Of a stretch of DNA of 64,000 nucleotides, positions 31,825 to 41,389 are shown piece by piece. The stretch covers positions 26,437-90,436 of the forward strand of contig CALSML010000019.1 of the NCBI GenBank assembly GCA_943787445.1, written 5' to 3'. The stretch's first letter is position 1, and each line of letters begins with the position of its first letter. Origin of the DNA: an uncultured Alphaproteobacteria bacterium. Lineage in GTDB: Bacteria > Pseudomonadota > Alphaproteobacteria > UBA6615. A model generated the notes under the pieces. It worked only from the letters and a program-made list of their open reading frames with translations, was not told the origin of the DNA and made no database searches. Made by a program: the position numbers and the translations under genes.

Positions 31825-33348
31825 TCAGGTCGAGCTTCACTTATCGGGCTATCCCTTCTGCTGGCTGCCTGCGGGGGCAAGGGACCGGAGCAGGGCGATA
31901 TCGGGTTCGTGGAAGGTTTCTTTGGTGGCCTGATTGCTGATGAGCCCCGCGCGGCTTTGGTTGGGCGTGAGGTCCTGTCGGCTGGCGGGACAGCCGCCGA
32001 TGCCGCGGTTGCAGCCTATTTCACCATGGCGGTGACAATGCCAGGTGCAGCCAGTTTGGGCGGCGGTGGGGTGTGCCTGTTGCACGATGCGGTTCAGGTG
32101 AAGACCGAGGTTTTATCTTTCCTGCCCAAACCCACGGCGGCTGGTGATCAATTTTCGTTGCCCGGTAATATCCGCGGGATGTTTCTGCTGAATGCCCGCT
32201 ATGGGGAACTGGACTGGTCCAGCCTGCTGCAACCTGCCGAGCGCTTTGCACGGGACGGTCATGCCGTCTCACGCGCCTTCGTCCGTGATTTTGACGCCGC
32301 CCGGTCGGTCATGCTGGCAGATCCGGAGGCGCGTGAAATCTTCGGGAATGGTGCGGTTGCCGAAGGCAAGTTTCTGCGTCAGGTGGAACTCGGTGCGATT
32401 ATTTCGAATCTGCGCAGCCGAGGCCCGGGCGATTTCTATGATGGGTCCATCGGGCGGTTGTTCGTTGAATCGGTCTCCTCCGTGGGGGGCAAGATCACGA
32501 TCAACGACCTTCGGGAGTACCGTCCGGTCCTGCAGGAACCCCTGAAATTCGAAGTGGGCAACAATTTTCTCGTTTTCCCGCCTTCCGATGGCGGTGTGAT
32601 CGCCGCCCGAATCTGGGAAGCCGCGCAGGCGGATGACCGATTCGAGGACGCCGATGCGGCCGGACGCTACCATCTTGTCCTTGAGGCTGCGGCCCGTGCC
32701 TATCAGGCAACCGCACAACAGGGCCGAACAGGATCGGTCGCGAGCGGCTCGGACCTCATGCAGGGATTCTCGCCGGACACGCACCAGGCGGTGCGTCCTT
32801 CCGTGGCGATCCGTGAGGACGATGGACATGATGGTGCGAGCATCGTCGCCGTCGATAATCAGGGGCGGACCGTGGCGTGCTCCTTCACCATGAATGGGCC
32901 TTTCGGCAGCGGCGTCGTGGCGCCGGGGACCGGCATCCTGCTGGCCAACACAAGTGATGATCCGCGTGCTTCTGTGCCGAGCGTCGCGATGGTGGTGAAT
33001 GAAATTGTTGGCCTGACCTTCTTTGCAGCTGCCGGTTCGGGACCGGTTGTTTCGACTGTGGCCCGTACGGCTCTCGAAACCATCGAGAAGAGTGACGGCG
33101 ACCTGACGGCGGCGATTGCCCGGCCCCGCGCCCATACTGCGGGCGACCCGGATGTAAGTCTCATTGAGTCCGATATGTCAGTGGCGGAGCAGGAACGTTT
33201 GCGTTCGCTGGGGTACAATCTTCAGGCGCGCCCGAAACTGGGACGGATCAATGGTTTCTATTGTCCCCGCGGGTTGCCGCGTGTGCAGACCTGCCAATTC
33301 GTGAAGGATCCCCGGTCTTTCGGTCTGGCTGTAAGTTCTGACGAGTAG
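31813..33348 (+). CDS. Gamma-glutamyltransferase-like lipoprotein
   Basis: Lipobox LLLAACGG; AGGTAADAAVAAYFTMAVTMPGAASLGGGGVCLL; SFTMNGPFGSGVVAPGTGILLANTSDDPR. Confidence 0.88.
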   Translation: MWRQSGRASLIGLSLLLAACGGKGPEQGDIGFVEGFFGGLIADEPRAALVGREVLSAGGTAADAAVAAYFTMAVTMPGAASLGGGGVCLLHDAVQVKTEVLSFLPKPTAAGDQFSLPGNIRGMFLLNARYGELDWSSLLQPAERFARDGHAVSRAFVRDFDAARSVMLADPEAREIFGNGAVAEGKFLRQVELGAIISNLRSRGPGDFYDGSIGRLFVESVSSVGGKITINDLREYRPVLQEPLKFEVGNNFLVFPPSDGGVIAARIWEAAQADDRFEDADAAGRYHLVLEAAARAYQATAQQGRTGSVASGSDLMQGFSPDTHQAVRPSVAIREDDGHDGASIVAVDNQGRTVACSFTMNGPFGSGVVAPGTGILLANTSDDPRASVPSVAMVVNEIVGLTFFAAAGSGPVVSTVARTALETIEKSDGDLTAAIARPRAHTAGDPDVSLIESDMSVAEQERLRSLGYNLQARPKLGRINGFYCPRGLPRVQTCQFVKDPRSFGLAVSSDE

Positions 33349-33357
33349 TCCGGAACG

Positions 33358-34515
33358 ATGACTCTTAAAATTTCGTCCCGGGGCCAGATTGACCCTTTCA
33401 TCGTTATGGATGTCATGCGCGATGCCAACGCACTGGATGCGACCGGGGCGAATATCGTTCACCTTGAAGTTGGTCAGCCCGGTACGCCGGCGCCAGAGCG
33501 GGTCCGCGAAGCTGCGGCGGCAGCAGCTCTTTCGGAGCGTCTGGGATATACCGACGCGATGGGGATAGTCCCTCTGCGTGAACGCATCGCGCGGCACTAT
33601 CGGGACTTCTATGATGTTGAGGTGGACCCGGCGGGTGTGGTTGTCACCACCGGGTCATCGGGGAGTTTCCTGCTGTCGTTTCTGGCGGCTTTTGATGAGG
33701 GTGATCGCGTGGCACTGGCCGCGCCAGGATATCCGGCCTATCGCAACATCCTGTCTGCTTTGGGTGTGGAGCCTGTGGTGGTGGAAACCCGTCTCGAAGA
33801 CCGGTTTCAGCCGACCCCGGAGCTTCTGGGACAGGTCGAGGGCCGGATTGATGGACTGATCGTCGCGAGCCCGTCCAACCCGACCGGAACAATGATCGAC
33901 CGGGCAGGGATGGATGAACTCACACAATACTGTCGCAAGAATGGTATCCGGTTGATCTCCGATGAAATTTATCACGGGATCACCTATGGGCATGAATCGG
34001 TGACGGCGCTATCCTTCGACCCCAATGCGCTGATTATAAACAGTTTTTCGAAGTATTTTTCGATGACGGGCTGGCGGTTGGGATGGATGATTGTCCCGCC
34101 AGACATGCTGCGCTCGATCGAGTGCCTGGCACAGAATCTGTTTATTTCCCCGCCGTCATTGTCACAGGTCGCGGCAATGGCTGCCTTCGACAGTCTTGAT
34201 GAATTGCGTGAAAACGTGGTGCGATATGCAAAGAACCGGGAGATTTTGCTCGCCGAGTTGCCCAAGGCGGGTTTCGATCGGCTGGCGCCCGCAGACGGCG
34301 CATTCTACATCTATGCCGATGTGGGTGAACTGACCAATGACAGTGCTGAGTTCTGTCGTCGCATGTTGACGGAAGCGCAGGTGGCCGCCACGCCGGGTCT
34401 CGATTTTGACCCGTATCGTGGCAACGCCTATGTGCGGTTTTCGTTCGCCGGAAGTGAGGACGACATCATACGGGGGGTCCAACGCCTGAAAGACTGGCGG
34501 ATCAACACCAGCTAA
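33358..34515 (+). CDS. PLP-dependent class I/II aminotransferase
   Basis: VHLEVGQPGTPAPERVREAA; SPSNPTGTMIDRAGMDEL; NSFSKYFSMTGWRLGWMI (PLP lysine). Confidence 0.93.
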   Translation: MTLKISSRGQIDPFIVMDVMRDANALDATGANIVHLEVGQPGTPAPERVREAAAAAALSERLGYTDAMGIVPLRERIARHYRDFYDVEVDPAGVVVTTGSSGSFLLSFLAAFDEGDRVALAAPGYPAYRNILSALGVEPVVVETRLEDRFQPTPELLGQVEGRIDGLIVASPSNPTGTMIDRAGMDELTQYCRKNGIRLISDEIYHGITYGHESVTALSFDPNALIINSFSKYFSMTGWRLGWMIVPPDMLRSIECLAQNLFISPPSLSQVAAMAAFDSLDELRENVVRYAKNREILLAELPKAGFDRLAPADGAFYIYADVGELTNDSAEFCRRMLTEAQVAATPGLDFDPYRGNAYVRFSFAGSEDDIIRGVQRLKDWRINTS

Positions 34516-34535
34516 TCCCGTCCGACGCAGAACAA

Positions 34536-34554
34536 AGCCGTTCTACGAACGGCT
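34536..34554. terminator. Hairpin containing the rne stop codon in its loop
   Basis: AGCCGTT-ctacg-AACGGCT; on the minus strand followed by TTTGTTCT; rne TAG (34543-34545) in loop. Confidence 0.6.
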
Positions 34555-37099
34555 CCACCATCCCGACCGACGCGGTCGTTTGTCTTCTTCCTCTTCTTCT
34601 TTTTCTGCGACGGGTTCAGTTTCCGTCTCAGGCTCAGATTCAGCTTCAGGCTCTGCGTCGGCGGCATCAGCCTCGGTTTCGTCTTCGACTGTAGCCTCTA
34701 CCTCTGTTTCGGCATCATCCTCGTCCGATACTTCATCGGGCTTGGTGGCTTCAACGTCGTCTGAAGTGATCTCGGCACTGTTCGGCTCCGGGATGTCCAG
34801 ATCGGTATCGACTTCGCCGTCGTCAGAATCTGCATCTGTGGTTTCAGAACTCGCGTCGGACCCCTCGTTGTCACCATCCGTCTCGGCAGCGTCTTTCGTG
34901 CGCCGGCCACGCCGACGAGGGCGACGGCGACGACGCTTGGGGGCGTCTTCGTCATTGTCACCCGTTTCCGTTTCGGCTTCGGACGCCTCGTCGGTGCTGT
35001 CGTTCGAAGCTTCGGGATTTTCCGTTTCTTCCGAATTGTCCTGGGTCTCGGTATCCGCATCGGATTTCCGACGACGACGACCACCGCGACGTCCACGCCG
35101 ACGACCATTGCGCTTTCCGCTCTCTTCGTCACCGCCGTCATCAGTGCCGGCATCCGCGTCTTCAGTGGCGTCGGACGTGCTTCCGCTATCAGAGGATTCG
35201 TCGGTGGAGTCTTCCGAGCGTTTGCGTCCGCGCCGTCGCCGCCGCTTGGGGGCGTCGTCGTCACGCTTGTCGCTGCCACGATCATTCCCGCGGGAGGAAC
35301 GATTGTTCCGCGTGTCCTTGTCGTCGTCACTGTCGCCGCTGGAATGTCCGACCTCGTATTCTGAGGGCGCCAAAGCCGGATCTGCGAGAACAAGCACGCG
35401 AATGCCGTGGCGTTCTTCGATCTCACGCAGGGAATCGCGTTTCTGGTTCAGCAGATAGAGAGCGATATCCGTTTGCGCTTTGACGGTGACTTCTTCGGAT
35501 CGTTTGCGCAGACCTTCTTCTTCCAGTTCACGGAGAATGGCCATTGCCGTGGATTCCGTGGATCGCACAAATCCGGCACCCTGACATACCGGGCAAATCT
35601 GAGCGTGTGCTTCGTGCAGGCTTGAACGAAGCCGCTGGCGCGACAGTTCCAGCAGACCGAAGCTTGAGATACGTCCGATCTGGATGCGGGCACGATCGGT
35701 CTTCATAGCCTCTTTGAGGCGCCGCTCCACCGCGTGATTGTTGCGGGACACATCCATGTCGATGAAATCGATCACCACAAGTCCGGCCAGATCGCGCAGA
35801 CGTAATTGCCGCGCAACTTCGTCTGCCGCTTCCAGATTGGTGCGATAGGCGGTCTGTTCGACGTTGCGCTCGCGGGTGGAACGTCCCGAGTTCACATCGA
35901 TGGCCACCAATGCTTCCGTCGGGTTGATCACCAGGTAACCACCGGATTTCAGCTGCACGACGGGTTCGTGAATTTCATCAAGCTGCTGGTCAACCTGATA
36001 CCGGTTGAACAGGGGAATGCTCGGGTCTTCGTATTTCTGTACCCGTTTCGCGTGAGATGGAATCATCGTGCGCATCAGGGCTTTTGCTGCCTTGTAGGCT
36101 TCGTCACCTTCGATCAGGACCTCGTCGATGTCCCGGTCTATAGATATCGCGCAACGCCCGTTTGATGACGTCACCCTCTTCATAGATGAGGGACGGCGCG
36201 GACGAGTTCATCGTCAATTCACGGGTTTCGTCCCACACCCGCCGCAGATATTCGTAGTCGCGCTTGATCTCGGATTTGGTGCGCTCGACACCCGCGGTGC
36301 GCATGATCACCGCCATGCCCTCGGGCACATCCATCTCCGACATGATGCTTTTCATCGCCTTGCGATGTTTCGGGTCGGTGATCTTGCGGCTGACGCCCCC
36401 ACCGCGCGATGTGTTGGGCATCAACACGCAATAACGGCCGGGCATGGAGAGATAGGTGGTCAGGGCTGCGCCCTTGTTGCCGCGCTCCTCCTTGACGACC
36501 TGCACCAGCAGAATCTGACGTCGCTTGATGACTTCCTGAATCTTGTAGCTGCGGGTCAGCTTGCGCAGACGGCGACGATGGGATTCGGCCAGCTCGCGAA
36601 TGTCTTCATCATCGGATTCACTGTCGACGTCGCCTGAATCCTCGTCCCCATCAGTCTCTTCGGCAGTGTCCCCGTCTTCGGTGACCTCCCCATCTTCGGC
36701 GACGTCTCCATCTTCGGCAGGTTCGGCGTCGTCTGCGGCGTCGCTGTGCGCAGCCGCTTCGTCAGGCGAAGCGTCTGCTTCGTCTGAAGCCCCATTCTCG
36801 TCGTCATCATCCGAGCCATGAGATTCCGCAAGCAACTTCTCACGATCCTCGATCGGAATTTGATAGTAGTCGGGGTGGATTTCATTGAAGGCGAGGAAAC
36901 CGTGGCGATTGCCGCCAAAATCGACAAATGCAGCCTGAAGGGACGGCTCCACACGTGTCACCTTGGCCAGATAGATATTGCTCTTGATCTGACGTTTGGT
37001 TGAGGTTTCGTAATCGTATTCGAGGAGATCGTTTCCATCCGCCACCACAACACGGGTTTCTTCCGGATGGGTTGCGTCAATAAGCATGCGCTTTGGCAT
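34543..37099 (-). CDS. rne: Ribonuclease E (1-nt frameshift near 36140)
   Basis: MPKRMLIDATHPEETRVVVADGNDLLEYDYE; S1 domain with acidic insert; VVIDFIDMDVSRNNHAVERRLKEAMKTDRARIQIGRISSFGLLELSRQRLRSS; removing one base restores RDIYDRDIDEVLIEGDEAY. Confidence 0.95.
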
Positions 37100-37515
37100 G
37101 TGTTTTTCCCGGCGGAAATCCTGATCCATGTCATGCGAACGGAGACATGGATGGTCCCGCATTGGACAAAGTCTGTACCGGAACCTGTACCGTCGAACGG
37201 GCGTTTTGCACCAGGACGGCAGGTTGTATCCGAATACCCGTACGCCTGTTGTTCAGGGCACGGCGACTTCGAAGTTGGACAAACCGCTATTCAATTCTGC
37301 GCGCATTTTTGAAACCAGCTACGGGGGCCTGCCCGGACAATCGTCCAAAGCGCTACGCACGCTGGTCGCAAATCACGCGCAGCGACGTTGAATCGCGGGT
37401 GTTCGCGTCAACACCATAGCTTTCACTGGCTGCTTCGACAATGGATGGATGCGAAAAAAGGACGAAGCGATTGTGAGTTGCAGCGGATCGAAGGATGACG
37501 ATATATGAATCTGCG

Positions 37516-38751
37516 ATGTCATTGATTTTGAAACAATTCTCGGCTTGTGTGTCCGTTCTGCGAAGCTTCTGTTTTGCGGTTTTGATCGCGATTTCGTGCG
37601 GTTTGATGGCCAGTTCGGCGCAGGGTACCGGACTGGAGGTCATGGACATTCGGATCGGTGTTCATGACGGAACGACCCGGTTCGTTGTGGATCTGAGTGA
37701 CAAGGTGGAGCCACGGGTCTTCGGTCTTCCGGACCCGTTTCGTGTGGTTATTGATCTGCCAGAGGTCAATTTCGTGCTTTCCGAGGAACGAATTGGTGAT
37801 GGTGCGGGGCTGATCGAAAAGCTGCGTTACGGGTTGTTTCGACCGGGCACGAGCCGATTTGTCCTCGATCTGAAAACGCCGTCGAATATTTCTAAGCAAT
37901 TTCTGCTGCGTCCAGATGGCGGTAAGCCCTGGCGGCTTGTACTGGACATGGTTCCGGCATCGCGGGACGAATTTCTAACTTCCATGCGACCACGTGGCGG
38001 GACTGCTCCGCAAGTTGTAACGAAACCTCCGCCGCTGTTGAACCGTCCGCAAAATGCGAAACCGGTTGTGGTGATCGATGCCGGACATGGTGGTGTTGAC
38101 CCCGGGGCCATCGGAATTTCGGGAGCCTATGAGAAAACGATCGCGTTGGCGTATTCACGCGATGTGGCCAAGCGTCTGCGTGCGACAGGGCGCTATAAGG
38201 TCGTGATGACCCGTAATCGCGATATTTTCCTGCCGTTGCGCGAACGGGTCCGCATTGCACGGGCGGCCGGGGCAGATTTGTTCCTGTCCGTGCATGCGAA
38301 CACCCATCCCAAGCGATCCACAAACGGGTTCTCCGTCTACACCCTGTCCACCCGGGCATCGGACAAGGAGGCTGCCGCACTGGCGGCTCTGGAAAACAAA
38401 TCCGATGTGATTGGTGGCGTGGATCTGGGGGACTACAGCGATGATGTGCAGAATATTCTGATCGACTTCGCCCAGGCCAAAACCAACGAGTTGTCGGTCA
38501 AATTCGCCCGCGACATGCTGGTGGGGGAGATCGGGCAGCGTGCGCGCCTGCTGGGCCGTCCCTGGCGATCCGCGGGTTTTGCCGTGCTGAAGGCACCTGA
38601 TGTGCCTTCGGTCTTGCTGGAACTTGGATATATCTCCAATCCGAAGGAGGAAAAACTCCTCCTCTCAAAAGCCCATCGGGAAAAGATGTCTGCGGCGATC
38701 GTGCGGGCAGTGGGTAACTATTTTAGAGAAAACCAGAACGCCAACCTTTAA
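37516..38751 (+). CDS. amiC: N-acetylmuramoyl-L-alanine amidase (AMIN + Amidase_3)
   Basis: KPVVVIDAGHGGVDPGAIGISGAYEKTIALAYSRDVAKRL; LFLSVHANTH; VPSVLLELGYISNPKEEKLL. Confidence 0.92.
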   Translation: MSLILKQFSACVSVLRSFCFAVLIAISCGLMASSAQGTGLEVMDIRIGVHDGTTRFVVDLSDKVEPRVFGLPDPFRVVIDLPEVNFVLSEERIGDGAGLIEKLRYGLFRPGTSRFVLDLKTPSNISKQFLLRPDGGKPWRLVLDMVPASRDEFLTSMRPRGGTAPQVVTKPPPLLNRPQNAKPVVVIDAGHGGVDPGAIGISGAYEKTIALAYSRDVAKRLRATGRYKVVMTRNRDIFLPLRERVRIARAAGADLFLSVHANTHPKRSTNGFSVYTLSTRASDKEAAALAALENKSDVIGGVDLGDYSDDVQNILIDFAQAKTNELSVKFARDMLVGEIGQRARLLGRPWRSAGFAVLKAPDVPSVLLELGYISNPKEEKLLLSKAHREKMSAAIVRAVGNYFRENQNANL

Positions 38752-38861
38752 ACTCCGGCGATTGGCACCAAATTTGCTCGCCACAATCACAGCATAATTG
38801 AAGGTTATCGCTTTGCGACGCTCGGGTATGCTGGGCGCCGCGAGTTTGATTGGGAAACTGC

Positions 38862-41297
38862 ATGTTACGAGTTCTGGGATATCTGACGGGTTTCTTTCTG
38901 CTTTGCGGCCTTGTGGCTGCGGGTGGCGTGATCTGGATATTCTGGACCTTTGGTCAGGATCTGCCCGATTACTCCCAACTGGAAGACTATGCGCCGCCGG
39001 TCACGACCCGGGTACATGCCGGTGATGGCAGCCTGTTGGCTGAATATGCGATTCAGCGTCGCGTTTTTGTTCCCATTTCGACCATTCCCGAACTGGTTCG
39101 GAACGCGTTTCTGTCAGCCGAGGATCAGAATTTCTATTCTCATCCGGGGGTTGATCCACTGGGTGTTGCGCGGGCGATGGTCACGAATATCCAGAATCTG
39201 GGGACTGGGCGCCGACCCGAGGGTGCATCCACGATCACCCAGCAGGTGGCCCAGAATTTCCTGCTGACCAAGGATGTCTCGATCAAACGGAAGATTCGCG
39301 AGGCCATCATCTCGTTTCGGATCGAGCGGGCCTTTACCAAGGATCAAATCCTCGAACTCTATCTGAACGAGATATATCTCGGCTTTGGGGCGTATGGCGT
39401 AGCCTCGGCCAGTTTGAATTATTTCGACAAGCCGCTGAGCCAGCTGACTCCGGACGAAGCGGCATTTCTGGCCGCCCTGCCCAAGGCGCCGAACAACTAC
39501 AATCCTGTCACCAAACAGGCTGCGGCCGTCGCGCGGCGCAACTATGTTCTGGGCCGTATGGCCGAGGACGGTGTGATCACCGCCGCGAACGCGGCTGAAC
39601 TGAGCCAGCAGCCCATACGCGTGTCACAGGAAATCCATACATCAGTGACCGAAGCCCCCTATTTTGCCGAAGATGTCCGGCGAGAGCTGGTGGAGCATGT
39701 GGGTGAGGACGGGCTGTACAAGGGTGGTCTGTCGGTTCGCACGACGCTTGATCCGCGGTTGCAGGACATTGCCCGGGCCAGCCTGCGTGCAGGACTGGTC
39801 GCCTATGACCGTCGTCATGGCTGGCGCGGACCGATCGCACAGCTTGATGGCAAGGACGCCTGGCAGAATGAACTGATGCAAATTGCCGTCCCGCCCGGCG
39901 GTGGTGACTGGTCGATGGCCGCCGTGATCACCGTGACGCCGGAACAGGCCGATATCGGTTTTGTGGATGGCAGCACGGGGATGGTTCCGCTGGCTGAGCT
40001 GAAATGGGCCCGCAAATGGCTCAAGGGTGAAAACCGGGGGCCACGGGTCAAGGCTGTCGGCGAAGTTGTGGCGGTCGGTGATGTGGTGTTTGTTTCACCC
40101 AAGGCCGAAGATTCCGAAGGCAAACCCTATCCGGATGGAACCTATCGACTGGAGCAGGTGCCCGAGATCAACGGTTCCATTGTTGCGCTTGACCCGCATA
40201 CTGGTCGGGTTCTGGCAATGACCGGTGGTCTGGATTTTGCCCAGAGTGAGTTCAACCGCGCGACTCAGGCGTTTCGACAGCCTGGGTCCGCCTTCAAGCC
40301 GATCGTCTATATGGCCGGGCTCGACAACGGTTTTACTCCGTCGACACGCATCCTCGATGCGCCCTTTGTGATCGATCAGGGGGCCGGGCAGGGCAAATGG
40401 AAGCCTGCGAACTACACCAAGAAATTCTATGGGCCGAGCCCGATGCGGCTGGGGATTGAGAAATCCCGCAACCTGATGACGGTACGTCTGGCCCAGACGA
40501 TCGGTATGGAAAGTGTCGCGTTGCAGGCCGAGCGGCTGGGCGTGGTGGACAATCTGCCCCACCATCTCAGCATGTCGCTGGGTGCCGGTGAGACCACGCT
40601 TATGCGCCTGACCGCGGCCTATGGCATGATCGTCAATGGCGGTAAGAAGATCACACCGACCCTGATCGACCGTATTCAGGACCGATCCGGTGCCACCGTG
40701 TTTCGCCACGACACCCGCGCATGCCCGGATTGCCAGCAGGGTGGCTGGTTTGGTCAGGCCCCGCCGCAGCTTCCCGATATGCGCGAAACGGTTGTTGCGC
40801 CGGGCACTGCCTATCAGATGGTTTCGATGCTCCAGGGTGTTGTGCAACGGGGCACCGGACGACGAATTGCCGAATTGCAATTGCCGCTGGGGGGCAAAAC
40901 GGGGACGACGAGCAAATCCATCGACACCTGGTTTGTCGGCTTCTCCCCCGACCTTGCGGTGGGTGTCTTTGTGGGATTCGATGAGCCGCGCTCGCTGGGC
41001 CGGCGTGAAACCGGGTCGTCGGTCCCGGCGCCGATCTTCAAGGACTTCATGCGTCAGGCACTGGAAGGGCAGTCCGTCGTGCCGTTCCGGGTGCCGTCCG
41101 AAATTGCGCTCATGCGGGTCAATCCCGAAACCGGTTTCGCCGCACTCCCGGGCGAGCGGGCCAGTATTCTGGAGGCTTTCAAGCCGGGCACGGCACCGCC
41201 GAATGCTGTGGCAGGCCGATTGTTACCGACCATTGGCGACAATGCCCCCTTTGTTGCCGATGACGGCGTGCCGCGGCCGCGTCGGGGTATCTACTAG
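38862..41297 (+). CDS. mrcA: Penicillin-binding protein 1A
   Basis: Transglycosylase AFLSAEDQNFYSHPGVDPLGVARAM, GASTITQQVAQNFLLTKD; transpeptidase GSAFKPIVYMAGLDNGFTPSTRI, LPLGGKTGTTSKSIDTWFVGF. Confidence 0.95.
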   Translation: MLRVLGYLTGFFLLCGLVAAGGVIWIFWTFGQDLPDYSQLEDYAPPVTTRVHAGDGSLLAEYAIQRRVFVPISTIPELVRNAFLSAEDQNFYSHPGVDPLGVARAMVTNIQNLGTGRRPEGASTITQQVAQNFLLTKDVSIKRKIREAIISFRIERAFTKDQILELYLNEIYLGFGAYGVASASLNYFDKPLSQLTPDEAAFLAALPKAPNNYNPVTKQAAAVARRNYVLGRMAEDGVITAANAAELSQQPIRVSQEIHTSVTEAPYFAEDVRRELVEHVGEDGLYKGGLSVRTTLDPRLQDIARASLRAGLVAYDRRHGWRGPIAQLDGKDAWQNELMQIAVPPGGGDWSMAAVITVTPEQADIGFVDGSTGMVPLAELKWARKWLKGENRGPRVKAVGEVVAVGDVVFVSPKAEDSEGKPYPDGTYRLEQVPEINGSIVALDPHTGRVLAMTGGLDFAQSEFNRATQAFRQPGSAFKPIVYMAGLDNGFTPSTRILDAPFVIDQGAGQGKWKPANYTKKFYGPSPMRLGIEKSRNLMTVRLAQTIGMESVALQAERLGVVDNLPHHLSMSLGAGETTLMRLTAAYGMIVNGGKKITPTLIDRIQDRSGATVFRHDTRACPDCQQGGWFGQAPPQLPDMRETVVAPGTAYQMVSMLQGVVQRGTGRRIAELQLPLGGKTGTTSKSIDTWFVGFSPDLAVGVFVGFDEPRSLGRRETGSSVPAPIFKDFMRQALEGQSVVPFRVPSEIALMRVNPETGFAALPGERASILEAFKPGTAPPNAVAGRLLPTIGDNAPFVADDGVPRPRRGIY

Positions 41298-41389
41298 TAT
41301 CTGCGAACTGTCTATTGACCCGTTCAATCAGCGCGTTAATTTTCACGAAATCTCGAACACCACTCGTCCCAGTGACAACGGATAAAACC

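Noticed and set aside
34900-35300. Possible CRISPR or DNA repeat array from recurring CGACGACG-like stretches
   Set aside because: These are degenerate Arg-codon runs in rne coding sequence, not spaced direct repeats
34580-35458. 292-aa Ser-rich + strand ORF opposite rne
   Set aside because: Antisense artefact of the Asp/Glu/Arg-rich low-complexity rne tail; no recognisable domain
38752-38861. Sigma70-like promoter upstream of mrcA
   Set aside because: TTGAAG present but no appropriately spaced -10; not supportable from sequence alone
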